Below, in pieces: positions 1-5,934 of a stretch of 6,940 bases of DNA. How positions within the stretch are numbered: position 1 is the stretch's first letter; each line of letters begins with the position of its first letter. Both the position numbers and the translations under genes were made by a program. Origin of the DNA: Deltaproteobacteria bacterium (lineage in GTDB: Bacteria > UBA10199 > DSSB01). The stretch is taken from the NCBI GenBank assembly GCA_021414045.1, contig JAIOPF010000133.1, positions 1 to 6,940 of the forward strand, given 5' to 3'. Under the pieces are notes generated by a model. It did not search any database. It saw only the letters and a list, made by a program, of their open reading frames with translations, and had not been told where the DNA came from.

Positions 1-398
1 AGGGTCACGTGCTTGTAAAGGATGGTCCCGTCTTCGGCGAGGAGGAAGAGGGCGCGCTTCGGCATTCCGGTGATGCTGATGACCTTGTAGGCCTTGGTCA
101 CGCGGGAGTCGTAGTCGTTGAGCAGGGGAAAGGGAAACTGGTACTTGTCGGCGAATTTTTTGTTCGCGAAGTCTTCGGGGTGGGCGATGCTGATGCCGTA
201 GATTTGCACGCCGAGTTGTTGGAAGGCGCCGTAGTGGTCGCGGTAATCGCAAAGTTGCGCCGTGCAAACTGGGGTGTCGTTGCCGGGATAGAACACCAGT
301 AGGACTTTCCCTTTGGCGAGGATTTTTTTGAGCTCGACGCGCTCTTGGTTCTGATCGAGCATATTAAAATCGGGGGCTTTGTCTCCTACTTCGGGCAT
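1..398 (-). CDS. bcp: Peroxiredoxin, PrxQ/BCP type (thiol peroxidase), 3' end cut by window edge
   Basis: This is a thioredoxin-fold peroxidase that reduces hydrogen peroxide and organic hydroperoxides in the cytoplasm, normally with thioredoxin as electron donor. Read on the minus strand it begins MPEVGDKAPDFNMLD, the usual AhpC/TSA opening. The active-site stretch PGNDTPVCTAQLCDYRD spans about residues 38-54. The peroxidatic cysteine is C45, and a second cysteine, C50, lies five residues later, the spacing and numbering of the atypical 2-Cys BCP/PrxQ class. Later segments (YGISIAHPEDF, then ITGMPKRALFLL) match the family's core strands. About 132 codons are present; BCP proteins are usually about 150-160 residues, so only a short C-terminal piece is missing. 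The ATG at 398-396 is preceded by a good GAGGTGG ribosome site. It is transcribed divergently from the phosphofructokinase fusion. The residue after TP is V where many BCPs have G, which also occurs in the wider family. The family call is firm; the exact subfamily is less so. Confidence 0.93.
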   Translation of the reverse strand, partial: MPEVGDKAPDFNMLDQNQERVELKKILAKGKVLLVFYPGNDTPVCTAQLCDYRDHYGAFQQLGVQIYGISIAHPEDFANKKFADKYQFPFPLLNDYDSRVTKAYKVISITGMPKRALFLLAEDGTILYKHVT

Positions 399-433
399 GA
401 TCCACCTCTTTGGCTGGCAATTGATTTGCGGAC

Positions 434-462
434 TTTATAAACATACTCCTTTTTTTTGACAA
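434..462 (-). promoter_or_regulatory. Candidate sigma70-type promoter of the peroxiredoxin gene
   Basis: On the minus strand a -35 box TTGTCA (plus-strand 457-462, five of six consensus bases) is followed after exactly 17 bases by a -10 box TATAAA (plus-strand 434-439, five of six). Transcription would start near 427 and give a leader of roughly 30 nt that contains the ribosome site next to the ATG at 398. The boxes were found by eye. Confidence 0.5.
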
Positions 463-501
463 CCTCTTTTCGCCGCCAGCGATAAGAAAAACATCTAGAA
501 T
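456..501 (+). promoter_or_regulatory. Candidate promoter region of the phosphofructokinase fusion gene
   Basis: A perfect -35 hexamer TTGACA lies at 456-461, directly after a T8 run (450-457). The -10 partner is uncertain. GATAAG at 481-486 (four of six, spacer 19) is one choice. TAGAAT at 496-501 (five of six) is a better hexamer and gives a sensible leader, but has no -35 box at the right distance. A weak ribosome site AAGG at 519-522 sits six bases before the ATG at 529. The TTGACA box overlaps the -35 box of the divergent peroxiredoxin promoter. Confidence 0.25.
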
Positions 502-528
502 TATCAGTACTTAGAAAAAAGGGCTCGA

Positions 529-2952
529 ATGACGGCACTCCCTCCGCCGAGGTCTTTGTTTTCCATTTCACGGCATTCGCCGCGCGATTCCTTCGCGCGC
601 GAAACGGGGCGCGACCGCGTCGCCCTCGATTCTTTTTCGCCTTGGCTAGAGTCTCATTCTCAAGGCGCTTCTTCAACCGAGATGCAGGAGCTGCGGGAAC
701 TGGCCCGCGAGACCGATCCACGGCTTTTTTCCGAAGGCCTCCTCTCCGTTGCCGGTCGTTTGGAGCGTTCGGAGTCTTCGCAAGCGATAGTCCTCGCGGC
801 CAATCTCTATTCCTTTTTAGACCAAGCCCATTTGCCCCTGGCGGAGAGAGGGCGAGCGCGGCTCGCCGTTTTGAACGGCGGAGGCGCTTGGAGCGAGCGA
901 GCCGAGGGTCTGCTGCGCTCTTTTGCCCGGCAAGCCTCCGATCCGGCGATGTTGGCGGGCATGGGTTTGGCATCGGGAGTTTTTACGCTGACCCGCACGG
1001 CCATGCTTTCTAGGTTGTTGGCGGCGCCGGGCTCGGCTTTCTTGACTCGGGGTTTCGGCGCGAGAGCCTTGGCATCGGCGGCGGGTTTCGCTTTGGAAGC
1101 GCCTACCTTCACTCTGGCCACGCGGCTGGCGAATGAGGGTTTGGGGCGTCCACAAGATTGGAGCCGGAGCGCGGTTCACCGGGACATCGCCTCGAGCTAC
1201 CTGGTATTGGGTGCTTTGAAGCTCACGCACTGGGGGGCGGGCGAGGCCTTGGGAAACAGGGCTCGCGAGGGTGTCCTGCCCGCGCGAGTGTGGCAAGGAG
1301 CGACTCAACAGCTGGCGACCTTCGGCGGCATTTGGTTGGGGCATGGCCTCGAAGGTTTTGCGGGCTTGCGTCGTCCTCAAGATCCGGCGCTGACGCTCGT
1401 CGATTCCTTGGCGATGTTATTCCAGTTTCAGGTGGCGGGACGCCTTAGCGCGGGGATGATGGGCCGCCCCTTCGCGGAAATGGAAAGAGGGGTCGATCGC
1501 TACTCGAGGAGCCCTGCGGGGTCTTTCATTCAAACCGCGGAAAATTCTTTTTCGTGGCCTATCGAAGGCGGGCTTAGGCCGGCCTTCGCCACCGCGGAAA
1601 TTTCCAATGCTTCGGTTTCCGAAAGCGAAGCACCCGCGCCTCGGCCCGGCACGATCTTGGCCATGTCGGTCTTGGGCGCTGACGGCAGGGGGGCTCGGCC
1701 CTCCTTGGGAGGGCGATTCGACCAATTGGTCCGTCCGACTTTCTCCGAGAAGTCGGTGTCGCCCGCCCCTCGCCATGCGAAAGGCGAGCGTCGCCCAGTG
1801 CGTCGCATTGGCATTTTGACCAGCGGGGGGGACGGGCCCGGAGAGAACGCGGCCATCGAAGCCCTGGTCCGAGGGGCGATTCAAGTCCATGGGTGGGAAC
1901 CCTTGGGCATCTTCGACGGCTATCGAGGCTTGCTGGAGCCGGAAGGCAGGATTCAGGAACTGCTCTTGGAAGATGTGGCGGGGGAGGCCGCGGTGCGATC
2001 CGCCTTAAAGCGTCTTTACGCGGGCCGCACGCCGGCGGGCTTGGCCGAAGGGCATGCCGACATCTCGTCCTTAGGAGGCGATCTCCTGCGCAGCAGTCGC
2101 ACCAACCCCGTGCAGGGAGACCCCAGCGCCTCGCGAGTGAAGCGGACGATGCGCGAACACGGCATCGACGCCGTCGTCGTGCTCGGCGGCAATGGTTCGA
2201 TGCGCGCGGCGGAGGCCCTGCGTCGGGCGGGCGTTCCCCTGGTCGGCATCCCTCAAAGCATCGATCTCGACGTCTGGGGCAGCGAGCACTCGATAGGTTT
2301 TCCTTCGGCCGTCGCGAAAGGCGCGGCGGAAGTGCATCATTTTCACAACACGGCCCACAGCTGCGACCGTTGGTTTTTGGTCGAAGTCATGGGGCAGCAC
2401 TATGGGATGCTCACCCTCGCGGTGGGCCGGGAGTCGCGGACGGCGGACTCGGTCTTCATCGAGGTGCCCCGACCCTTGAGCGAGGTGCGCGAGGTGATCG
2501 AAAGGGTTCGTCCGACCCGCTCGCATGGGGTGCTGCTGTTTTCGGAGGGCGTGAAGTTCCGCGGCGAAGGAGTCTCGGTGATCGAGCCTCCTCGAGGCAC
2601 CGACATCCACGGACGCATGGTCGTCGAGAGCGGCGACGTCGTTCGCTGGTTGCGCCGGCCCCTCGCGGAGATGGGCATCGTCCATACCCGTCCCGAATCG
2701 CTGGGCTATCTCTTGCGCGGCGCCGATCCCACTCCGCACGAGATCGCCTTGGCGCGTATCCTCTCCGAAGGCGCCCTGCGCCTCGTCGAGGGAGGGCATT
2801 TTGGCCGCATGGTGGGAACGGGATTCGCCGGGGATTCCAGCGACCTGCATTTGGTCTACCCGCGTTTGACTCGCGTGGCGAGCCATCAGAAGTCCGCGCC
2901 CGAGAATTATTTCCGCTACGTGCGGGCCTTGCTCGAGGGCGGGGAAGGATGA
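529..2952 (+). CDS. Fusion protein: unknown hydrophobic helical N-terminal region plus 6-phosphofructokinase domain
   Basis: One uninterrupted 807-codon frame. Residues 50-320 are unrecognised, alanine/leucine-rich and probably helical, with hydrophobic patches near 140-165, 180-200, 218-236, 262-275 and 288-305. These are interrupted by charged residues, so true membrane spanning is uncertain. Residues 326-422 look like a flexible linker. Residues 423-807 are a phosphofructokinase domain (phosphoryl transfer to fructose 6-phosphate in glycolysis). It opens with GILTSGGDGPGENAAI (428-443), the nucleotide-binding loop. Against E. coli PfkA I align R72 with R524, GGDGS with GGNGS (553-557), PGTIDND with PQSIDLD (575-581; catalytic base D579), R162 with R614, E222 with E673, R243 with R721 and R252 with R730. 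Mg-ligand D103 is N555, R171 is Q623 and H249 is Y727. About 30 extra residues lie before R524. The glycine kept at position 104 argues for ATP rather than pyrophosphate as donor, but Q576 at position 124 fits neither class. Activity is therefore uncertain. The start at 529 has a weak AAGG site; an in-frame ATG at 682 is an alternative. Standard PfkA has about 320 residues. Confidence 0.85.
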   Translation: MTALPPPRSLFSISRHSPRDSFARETGRDRVALDSFSPWLESHSQGASSTEMQELRELARETDPRLFSEGLLSVAGRLERSESSQAIVLAANLYSFLDQAHLPLAERGRARLAVLNGGGAWSERAEGLLRSFARQASDPAMLAGMGLASGVFTLTRTAMLSRLLAAPGSAFLTRGFGARALASAAGFALEAPTFTLATRLANEGLGRPQDWSRSAVHRDIASSYLVLGALKLTHWGAGEALGNRAREGVLPARVWQGATQQLATFGGIWLGHGLEGFAGLRRPQDPALTLVDSLAMLFQFQVAGRLSAGMMGRPFAEMERGVDRYSRSPAGSFIQTAENSFSWPIEGGLRPAFATAEISNASVSESEAPAPRPGTILAMSVLGADGRGARPSLGGRFDQLVRPTFSEKSVSPAPRHAKGERRPVRRIGILTSGGDGPGENAAIEALVRGAIQVHGWEPLGIFDGYRGLLEPEGRIQELLLEDVAGEAAVRSALKRLYAGRTPAGLAEGHADISSLGGDLLRSSRTNPVQGDPSASRVKRTMREHGIDAVVVLGGNGSMRAAEALRRAGVPLVGIPQSIDLDVWGSEHSIGFPSAVAKGAAEVHHFHNTAHSCDRWFLVEVMGQHYGMLTLAVGRESRTADSVFIEVPRPLSEVREVIERVRPTRSHGVLLFSEGVKFRGEGVSVIEPPRGTDIHGRMVVESGDVVRWLRRPLAEMGIVHTRPESLGYLLRGADPTPHEIALARILSEGALRLVEGGHFGRMVGTGFAGDSSDLHLVYPRLTRVASHQKSAPENYFRYVRALLEGGEG

Positions 2953-2956
2953 AACC

Positions 2957-3613
2957 TTATTTTCGCTTTCCCATTCTCAGCGTCAGGAAATCCTTGAGGG
3001 AGGAGCCCGCGGTTTTCAAAAAAGGATTCGTCTTCTTTTCTTCCCCTAGGGTGGATTGCGGATTCGGGGCATAATTGTGTCCGGGTAGCACCACGGTGTC
3101 GTCGGGCATCTGCATCAGTTTTTGCGTCAGCGTGTAATACATTTGTTCGGGATCCCCGCCGGGCAGGTCGCAGCGTCCGCAACCGTGGACGAAGAGGGTG
3201 TCTCCGGTGACCAAGTGCCGACGCACCTCAAAGCATTGGCTGCCCGGCGTATGCCCGGGAGTATGCAAGCATTTCACCGACAAGCCTCCCAAGGAAACCT
3301 CATGTCCGTGATCGGTCTTCACCAAATGTTCCGAGGCCTCGGGAACATGAGGCGCGTCATGTTTGTTCACGAAAATAGGAACCTGATGGACCTCGAGAAG
3401 ATCCTCGATGCCGTTGGTGTGGTCGCGATGGTGATGGCTGACCAAGGCGCCGACGACTTTCATTTCGTCCGCTTCGGCTTGCCTTAAAATGGTGTCGACT
3501 TGCCAGGCGGGGTCGACGATCAAGGCTTGGCGCGTCACGGGATCCCCGATCAAATAAGTGAAATTTTCCATGGGGCCGACTTCCAATTGCCGCAAATAGA
3601 ACGGGACTTGCAT
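2957..3613 (-). CDS. Metallo-beta-lactamase-fold hydrolase, glyoxalase II / persulfide dioxygenase-like
   Basis: A 218-residue cytoplasmic metalloenzyme. The metal-binding motif is SHHHRDH, with H60, H62, D64 and H65 in the HxHxDH pattern. Further ligands are H121 in HTPGHTPGS, D138 in TGDTLF and H179 in LPGHNY. This is the full set expected for the glyoxalase II branch of the fold. The stretch GCGRCDLPGGDPEQMY (144-159) shares GCGR with both hydroxyacylglutathione hydrolases (which split S-lactoylglutathione) and ETHE1-type persulfide dioxygenases. The tail STLGEEKKTNPF resembles the ETHE1-like end. GloB has about 250 residues, so this protein is shorter and seems to lack much of the glutathione-binding C-terminal domain. 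Substrate is therefore open; a general thioester or persulfide hydrolase is the safe reading. The ATG at 3613 has a clear AAGGAG ribosome site (plus-strand 3621-3626), seven bases upstream. It ends four bases from the stop of the convergent phosphofructokinase fusion and is divergent from the crotonase gene. Confidence 0.88.
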   Translation of the reverse strand: MQVPFYLRQLEVGPMENFTYLIGDPVTRQALIVDPAWQVDTILRQAEADEMKVVGALVSHHHRDHTNGIEDLLEVHQVPIFVNKHDAPHVPEASEHLVKTDHGHEVSLGGLSVKCLHTPGHTPGSQCFEVRRHLVTGDTLFVHGCGRCDLPGGDPEQMYYTLTQKLMQMPDDTVVLPGHNYAPNPQSTLGEEKKTNPFLKTAGSSLKDFLTLRMGKRK

Positions 3614-3637
3614 GGGCTGTCTCCTTAGATGTTTTCC

Positions 3638-3666
3638 ATTAGACTATTGATTGAGAACCATGGCAA
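3638..3666 (-). promoter_or_regulatory. Candidate sigma70-type promoter of the metallo-beta-lactamase-fold gene
   Basis: On the minus strand, TTGCCA (plus-strand 3661-3666, five of six) and TCTAAT (plus-strand 3638-3643, five of six) are separated by exactly 17 bases. Transcription would begin near 3631, giving a leader of about 18 nt that holds the AAGGAG ribosome site and leads to the ATG at 3613. Box quality and spacing make this the most convincing promoter in the window, although it is judged by eye only. Confidence 0.5.
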
Positions 3667-3690
3667 GGGGTGCTAACCTATCAAGTGAGG
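3651..3690 (+). promoter_or_regulatory. Weak candidate promoter and ribosome site of the crotonase gene
   Basis: TTGAGA at 3651-3656 (five of six) is followed after 17 bases by TAACCT at 3674-3679 (only three of six), preceded by TGC as in extended -10 promoters. A ribosome-like AGTGAGG at 3684-3690 lies 13 bases before the ATG at 3704, longer than usual. The region overlaps the divergent promoter on the other strand. Confidence 0.2.
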
Positions 3691-3703
3691 CGACGCCAAT
3701 TTT

Positions 3704-4501
3704 ATGAAGACTAGGACATTCAAGACGCTGGTTCTCGAGGTTGACAAACAGTTCGCGATGCTCAAGTTCAATCGCCCGGACTTTCGCAACGCCTACACCG
3801 ACGAAATGGGACTCGAATTGCTGGAGGCGCTGAATGACTTGGCGGCGCCTTCGGTGCGGTCGGTGGTATTGACCGGCGCTGGAGCCGATTTTTCCATAGG
3901 CTTCGATCCCGTCGCCATGAAAGAGCATATCGACGAAGCCCCGATGCTGTTCCGCAAGGCGACGGGCTATTTGCATCAGATCATCGCCGAATTGCGGCGC
4001 CTCCCCAAACCCGTCATCGGCGCCATCAACGGACCGGCCGCCGGCACGGGATTCAGCTTCGCCCTTGCCTGCGATTTCATCTTGGCCTCCGAGACCGCCA
4101 CTTTTTCGAGCAACTACATCAATTTGGGATTGAGTCCCGACGGTGGGCTCACTTATTTTTTAACGCGCTTGGTGGGGCCGCAAAAATGTGCTGAACTGGT
4201 CATGACCGGAAAGACCATCGGTGCCCGCAAGGCCCTCGATTTGGGCGTGATTAGCGGCGTGGTTCCTCCGGACAAATTATTGGAAGAGGCGAAGAGTTTG
4301 GCGGTTTATTTCGCCAACGGTCCGACCCTGGCCTTGGGTCGCGCCAAACGGCTCATCGACACGGCCCTCAGCCATTCGCTAGAGGAGCAACTCGAGGAGG
4401 AGCGCCAGTCGATAATTGAAATAGCCACCAGTAGTGACTTTAAAGAAGGGCTTAGCGCCTACGTCAACAAGATGGGCAAGCCGAATTTCGGAGGCAATTA
4501 A
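3704..4501 (+). CDS. Enoyl-CoA hydratase/isomerase (crotonase) family protein, PaaG-like active site
   Basis: A 265-residue crotonase-fold enzyme acting on acyl-CoA thioesters in the cytoplasm, normally as a trimer or hexamer. RPDFRNAYTDEM (about 25-36) is the typical entry to the fold. GADFSIGFDP and the INGPAAGTGFSFALACD stretch (108-124) supply the oxyanion-hole backbone and CoA site. NLGLSPDGGLTYFLTRLVG (about 140-158) and the helix-rich C-terminus complete the family's usual length. The two glutamates of classical hydratases (rat E144 and E164) align with S118 and Y138, so simple hydration of 2-enoyl-CoA is unlikely. An aspartate in the PDGG turn, D146, matches the acidic residue of PaaG-type ring isomerases and some enoyl-CoA isomerases, and the C-terminal SSDFKEGLSAYVNK resembles PaaG. 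An isomerase role is thus favoured, with unknown substrate; no other phenylacetate genes are present. It leads a probable three-gene unit; the next start is 20 bases after its stop. Confidence 0.9.
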   Translation: MKTRTFKTLVLEVDKQFAMLKFNRPDFRNAYTDEMGLELLEALNDLAAPSVRSVVLTGAGADFSIGFDPVAMKEHIDEAPMLFRKATGYLHQIIAELRRLPKPVIGAINGPAAGTGFSFALACDFILASETATFSSNYINLGLSPDGGLTYFLTRLVGPQKCAELVMTGKTIGARKALDLGVISGVVPPDKLLEEAKSLAVYFANGPTLALGRAKRLIDTALSHSLEEQLEEERQSIIEIATSSDFKEGLSAYVNKMGKPNFGGN

Positions 4502-4506
4502 CCTCC
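4490..4506 (+). other. Small inverted repeat at the crotonase stop codon
   Basis: GGAGG (4490-4494), a seven-base loop, then CCTCC (4502-4506) can form a five-base-pair hairpin spanning the TAA stop of the crotonase gene. No T-run follows, so it is not a standard terminator. It pairs a ribosome-site-like GGAGG, but that lies 27 bases before the next ATG, so a role in translation is doubtful. Confidence 0.2.
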
Positions 4507-4521
4507 CACGGGACACACGCG

Positions 4522-5046
4522 ATGAATACGGCAAGGTCGGCAACAATTATTCCGCTTCGTTCCAGCGGCCGAAACGCGAAGCCGGGAAAATCTCCCGCCT
4601 CGGGGCATTTGCATGAACTTGAGGCCTTCGACTACACCCTCGACCTCTTGATGGAAGATTTCGGCAAGCGCCACCAAAAGGACTCCTGCGTCCTTTGCGA
4701 ACCCATGAAGACTCTGGGTCAGCACCGCGACGCCGTGATGGTTGATTTGACCGAGACCCTCTTTCTCGCTTTTTTTCCCGATTTCGAATCTTACGTCCTC
4801 GAGGTGAGGGAAGGTTTGGTACAGGGGCTCCTGGACCGTCGCGACCGCAAGGCCTATGATTCTTGGCAAGAAAAGCTCAAGGAACTCCTGCGCAAGCAGG
4901 TCCTCTCCGACCTCGGGGATTTCTTGAGCGACATCCAAAAACACCTCATGAAGTTCGCCGGCGTCGAGATCGAAGACGAGCGCCGAGCCACCATCCTCGA
5001 ACAATCCATGGAACGCCTCGAACGCGGCTGGCTTTGGGCAAAGTAA
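4522..5046 (+). CDS. Small unknown helical protein with a CxxC pair
   Basis: A 174-residue protein that I do not recognise. The first 30 residues are basic and low in complexity (several S, R, K, G), without a convincing signal peptide. The rest is predicted mostly helical and highly charged, with alternating acidic and basic residues from about 95 to 170 that could form coiled-coil-like helices. C56-V-L-C59, flanked by H51 and H68, is the only cysteine pair and could be redox-active or bind a metal, but a lone CxxC is weak evidence. There are no membrane segments. Position between the crotonase gene (20-base gap) and mqnD (42-base gap) on the same strand suggests co-transcription. The ribosome site is poor: only GGGAC lies near the ATG, and the strong GGAGG at 4490-4494 is too far away. 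Codon use in this frame resembles the neighbours, and a long opposite-strand frame over the same bases runs into mqnD, so the plus frame is preferred. Confidence 0.7.
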   Translation: MNTARSATIIPLRSSGRNAKPGKSPASGHLHELEAFDYTLDLLMEDFGKRHQKDSCVLCEPMKTLGQHRDAVMVDLTETLFLAFFPDFESYVLEVREGLVQGLLDRRDRKAYDSWQEKLKELLRKQVLSDLGDFLSDIQKHLMKFAGVEIEDERRATILEQSMERLERGWLWAK

Positions 5047-5088
5047 AGCCCGTTGACTTTCCATTTGGGGCCGGTTTAAGGCCTTTTC

Positions 5089-5931
5089 ATGGAAAAACCC
5101 CTGATCCGTGTCGCCCACAGCCCCGATAGCGATGACGCCTTCATGTTCTACGCCCTCGCGAAGGACAAGATCGATACCGGCAAGTTCCGCTTCGACCACG
5201 TCCTTTCCGACATTCAGACTCTCAATCAAGAGGCGATGAAGGGGACCTATGAGGTTTCGGCGATTTCATTCCACGCCTTTCCTCAGGTGGCTTCGCGCTA
5301 TGCCTTGCTTCCCTCCGGAAGTTCGATGGGCGATAAATATGGCCCCATGGTCATCGCGCGGGAGAAATACGATCCCTCGGTGCTGCGGCAAAAGAAGGTG
5401 GCGATTCCCGGCCTCATGACCACCGCCTTCCTGGCCTTGCGCCTATACGAGCCGAACATTGATTACGTCGTCATGCCCTTCAACGAAATCCTGCCCGCCG
5501 TGGCCGAGGGCAAAATCGACTTGGGTCTCATCATTCACGAAGGCCAGTTGACCTATGCGCAAAGCGGACTCCATAAAATCGTCGACTTGGGAGAGTGGTG
5601 GTTCGAGAAGACCGGTGGCTTGCCCCTGCCGCTGGGCGGCAACGTCGTGCGCAAGGATTTGGGCGAGGAGAATTGCCGGAAAATTTCCGACATCCTCCGC
5701 GAGGCGATTCAATATTCCCTCGACCATCGCGCCGAGGCCTTGGAGTATGCCCTGACTTTCGCCCGCGGCATGGATCCCAAGACGGCCGACCGATTCGTCG
5801 GGATGTACGTCAACGAGTTGACCGTGGATTATGGGCAGCGCGGGCGCTCGGCGCTGCGCCGGCTCTTCGAGGAAGCGGTGGAGAAAAAGCTCGTCCCGGA
5901 AATGCCGTCTCTCCAGTTCGTCGGAGATTAA
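5089..5931 (+). CDS. mqnD: 1,4-dihydroxy-6-naphthoate synthase (menaquinone biosynthesis, futalosine pathway)
   Basis: MqnD converts cyclic dehypoxanthine futalosine to 1,4-dihydroxy-6-naphthoate, a late step of the futalosine route to menaquinone. The 280-residue length is typical. The protein has a periplasmic-binding-protein-like fold but no signal peptide, fitting a cytoplasmic enzyme. Diagnostic stretches are VAHSPDSDDAFMFYAL near residues 8-23, SAISFHAFP near 58-66, LPSGSSMGDKYGP, and LIIHEGQLTYAQSGL around 147-161, where H150 matches the catalytic histidine of characterised MqnD. EWWFEKTGGLPLPLGGNVVRKDL follows and is more like MqnD than its relative MqnA. The ATG at 5089 is supported by this N-terminus and an AAGG at 5078-5081, seven bases upstream. 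It is probably last in the unit beginning with the crotonase gene. It ends three bases from the stop of the convergent alpha/beta hydrolase. No other mqn genes are in the window, so they must lie elsewhere for the pathway to work. Confidence 0.93.
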   Translation: MEKPLIRVAHSPDSDDAFMFYALAKDKIDTGKFRFDHVLSDIQTLNQEAMKGTYEVSAISFHAFPQVASRYALLPSGSSMGDKYGPMVIAREKYDPSVLRQKKVAIPGLMTTAFLALRLYEPNIDYVVMPFNEILPAVAEGKIDLGLIIHEGQLTYAQSGLHKIVDLGEWWFEKTGGLPLPLGGNVVRKDLGEENCRKISDILREAIQYSLDHRAEALEYALTFARGMDPKTADRFVGMYVNELTVDYGQRGRSALRRLFEEAVEKKLVPEMPSLQFVGD

Positions 5932-5934
5932 GTC

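Noticed and set aside
9..302. Plus-strand open frame opposite the peroxiredoxin
   Set aside because: It has low-complexity Val/Gly/Glu content and is the complement of a clear peroxiredoxin frame.
386..973. Minus-strand open frame of 195 codons across the divergent promoter region and the start of the fusion gene
   Set aside because: It is rich in Arg, Lys, Pro and Ala with no motifs, crosses the likely promoters, and overlaps the peroxiredoxin start.
1893..3074. Plus-strand open frame of 393 codons inside and beyond the phosphofructokinase domain
   Set aside because: It is extremely rich in Arg, Gly and Ala with no family motifs, and lies in the +2/+3 shadow of the recognised phosphofructokinase domain, running on across the convergent gene.
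5053..5087. TTGACT with TTTAAG 16 bases on, and a GGCC-loop-GGCC-TTTT structure, as promoter or terminator before mqnD
   Set aside because: A promoter here would start transcription about two bases before the ATG and leave out the AAGG ribosome site. The hairpin has only four Watson-Crick pairs and overlaps that ribosome site, so neither reading is convincing.
4498..5229. Long minus-strand open frame of 243 codons opposite the unknown gene and the start of mqnD
   Set aside because: It overlaps 141 bases of the firmly identified mqnD coding sequence, resembles no family, and is the kind of antisense opening that GC-rich codon bias produces.
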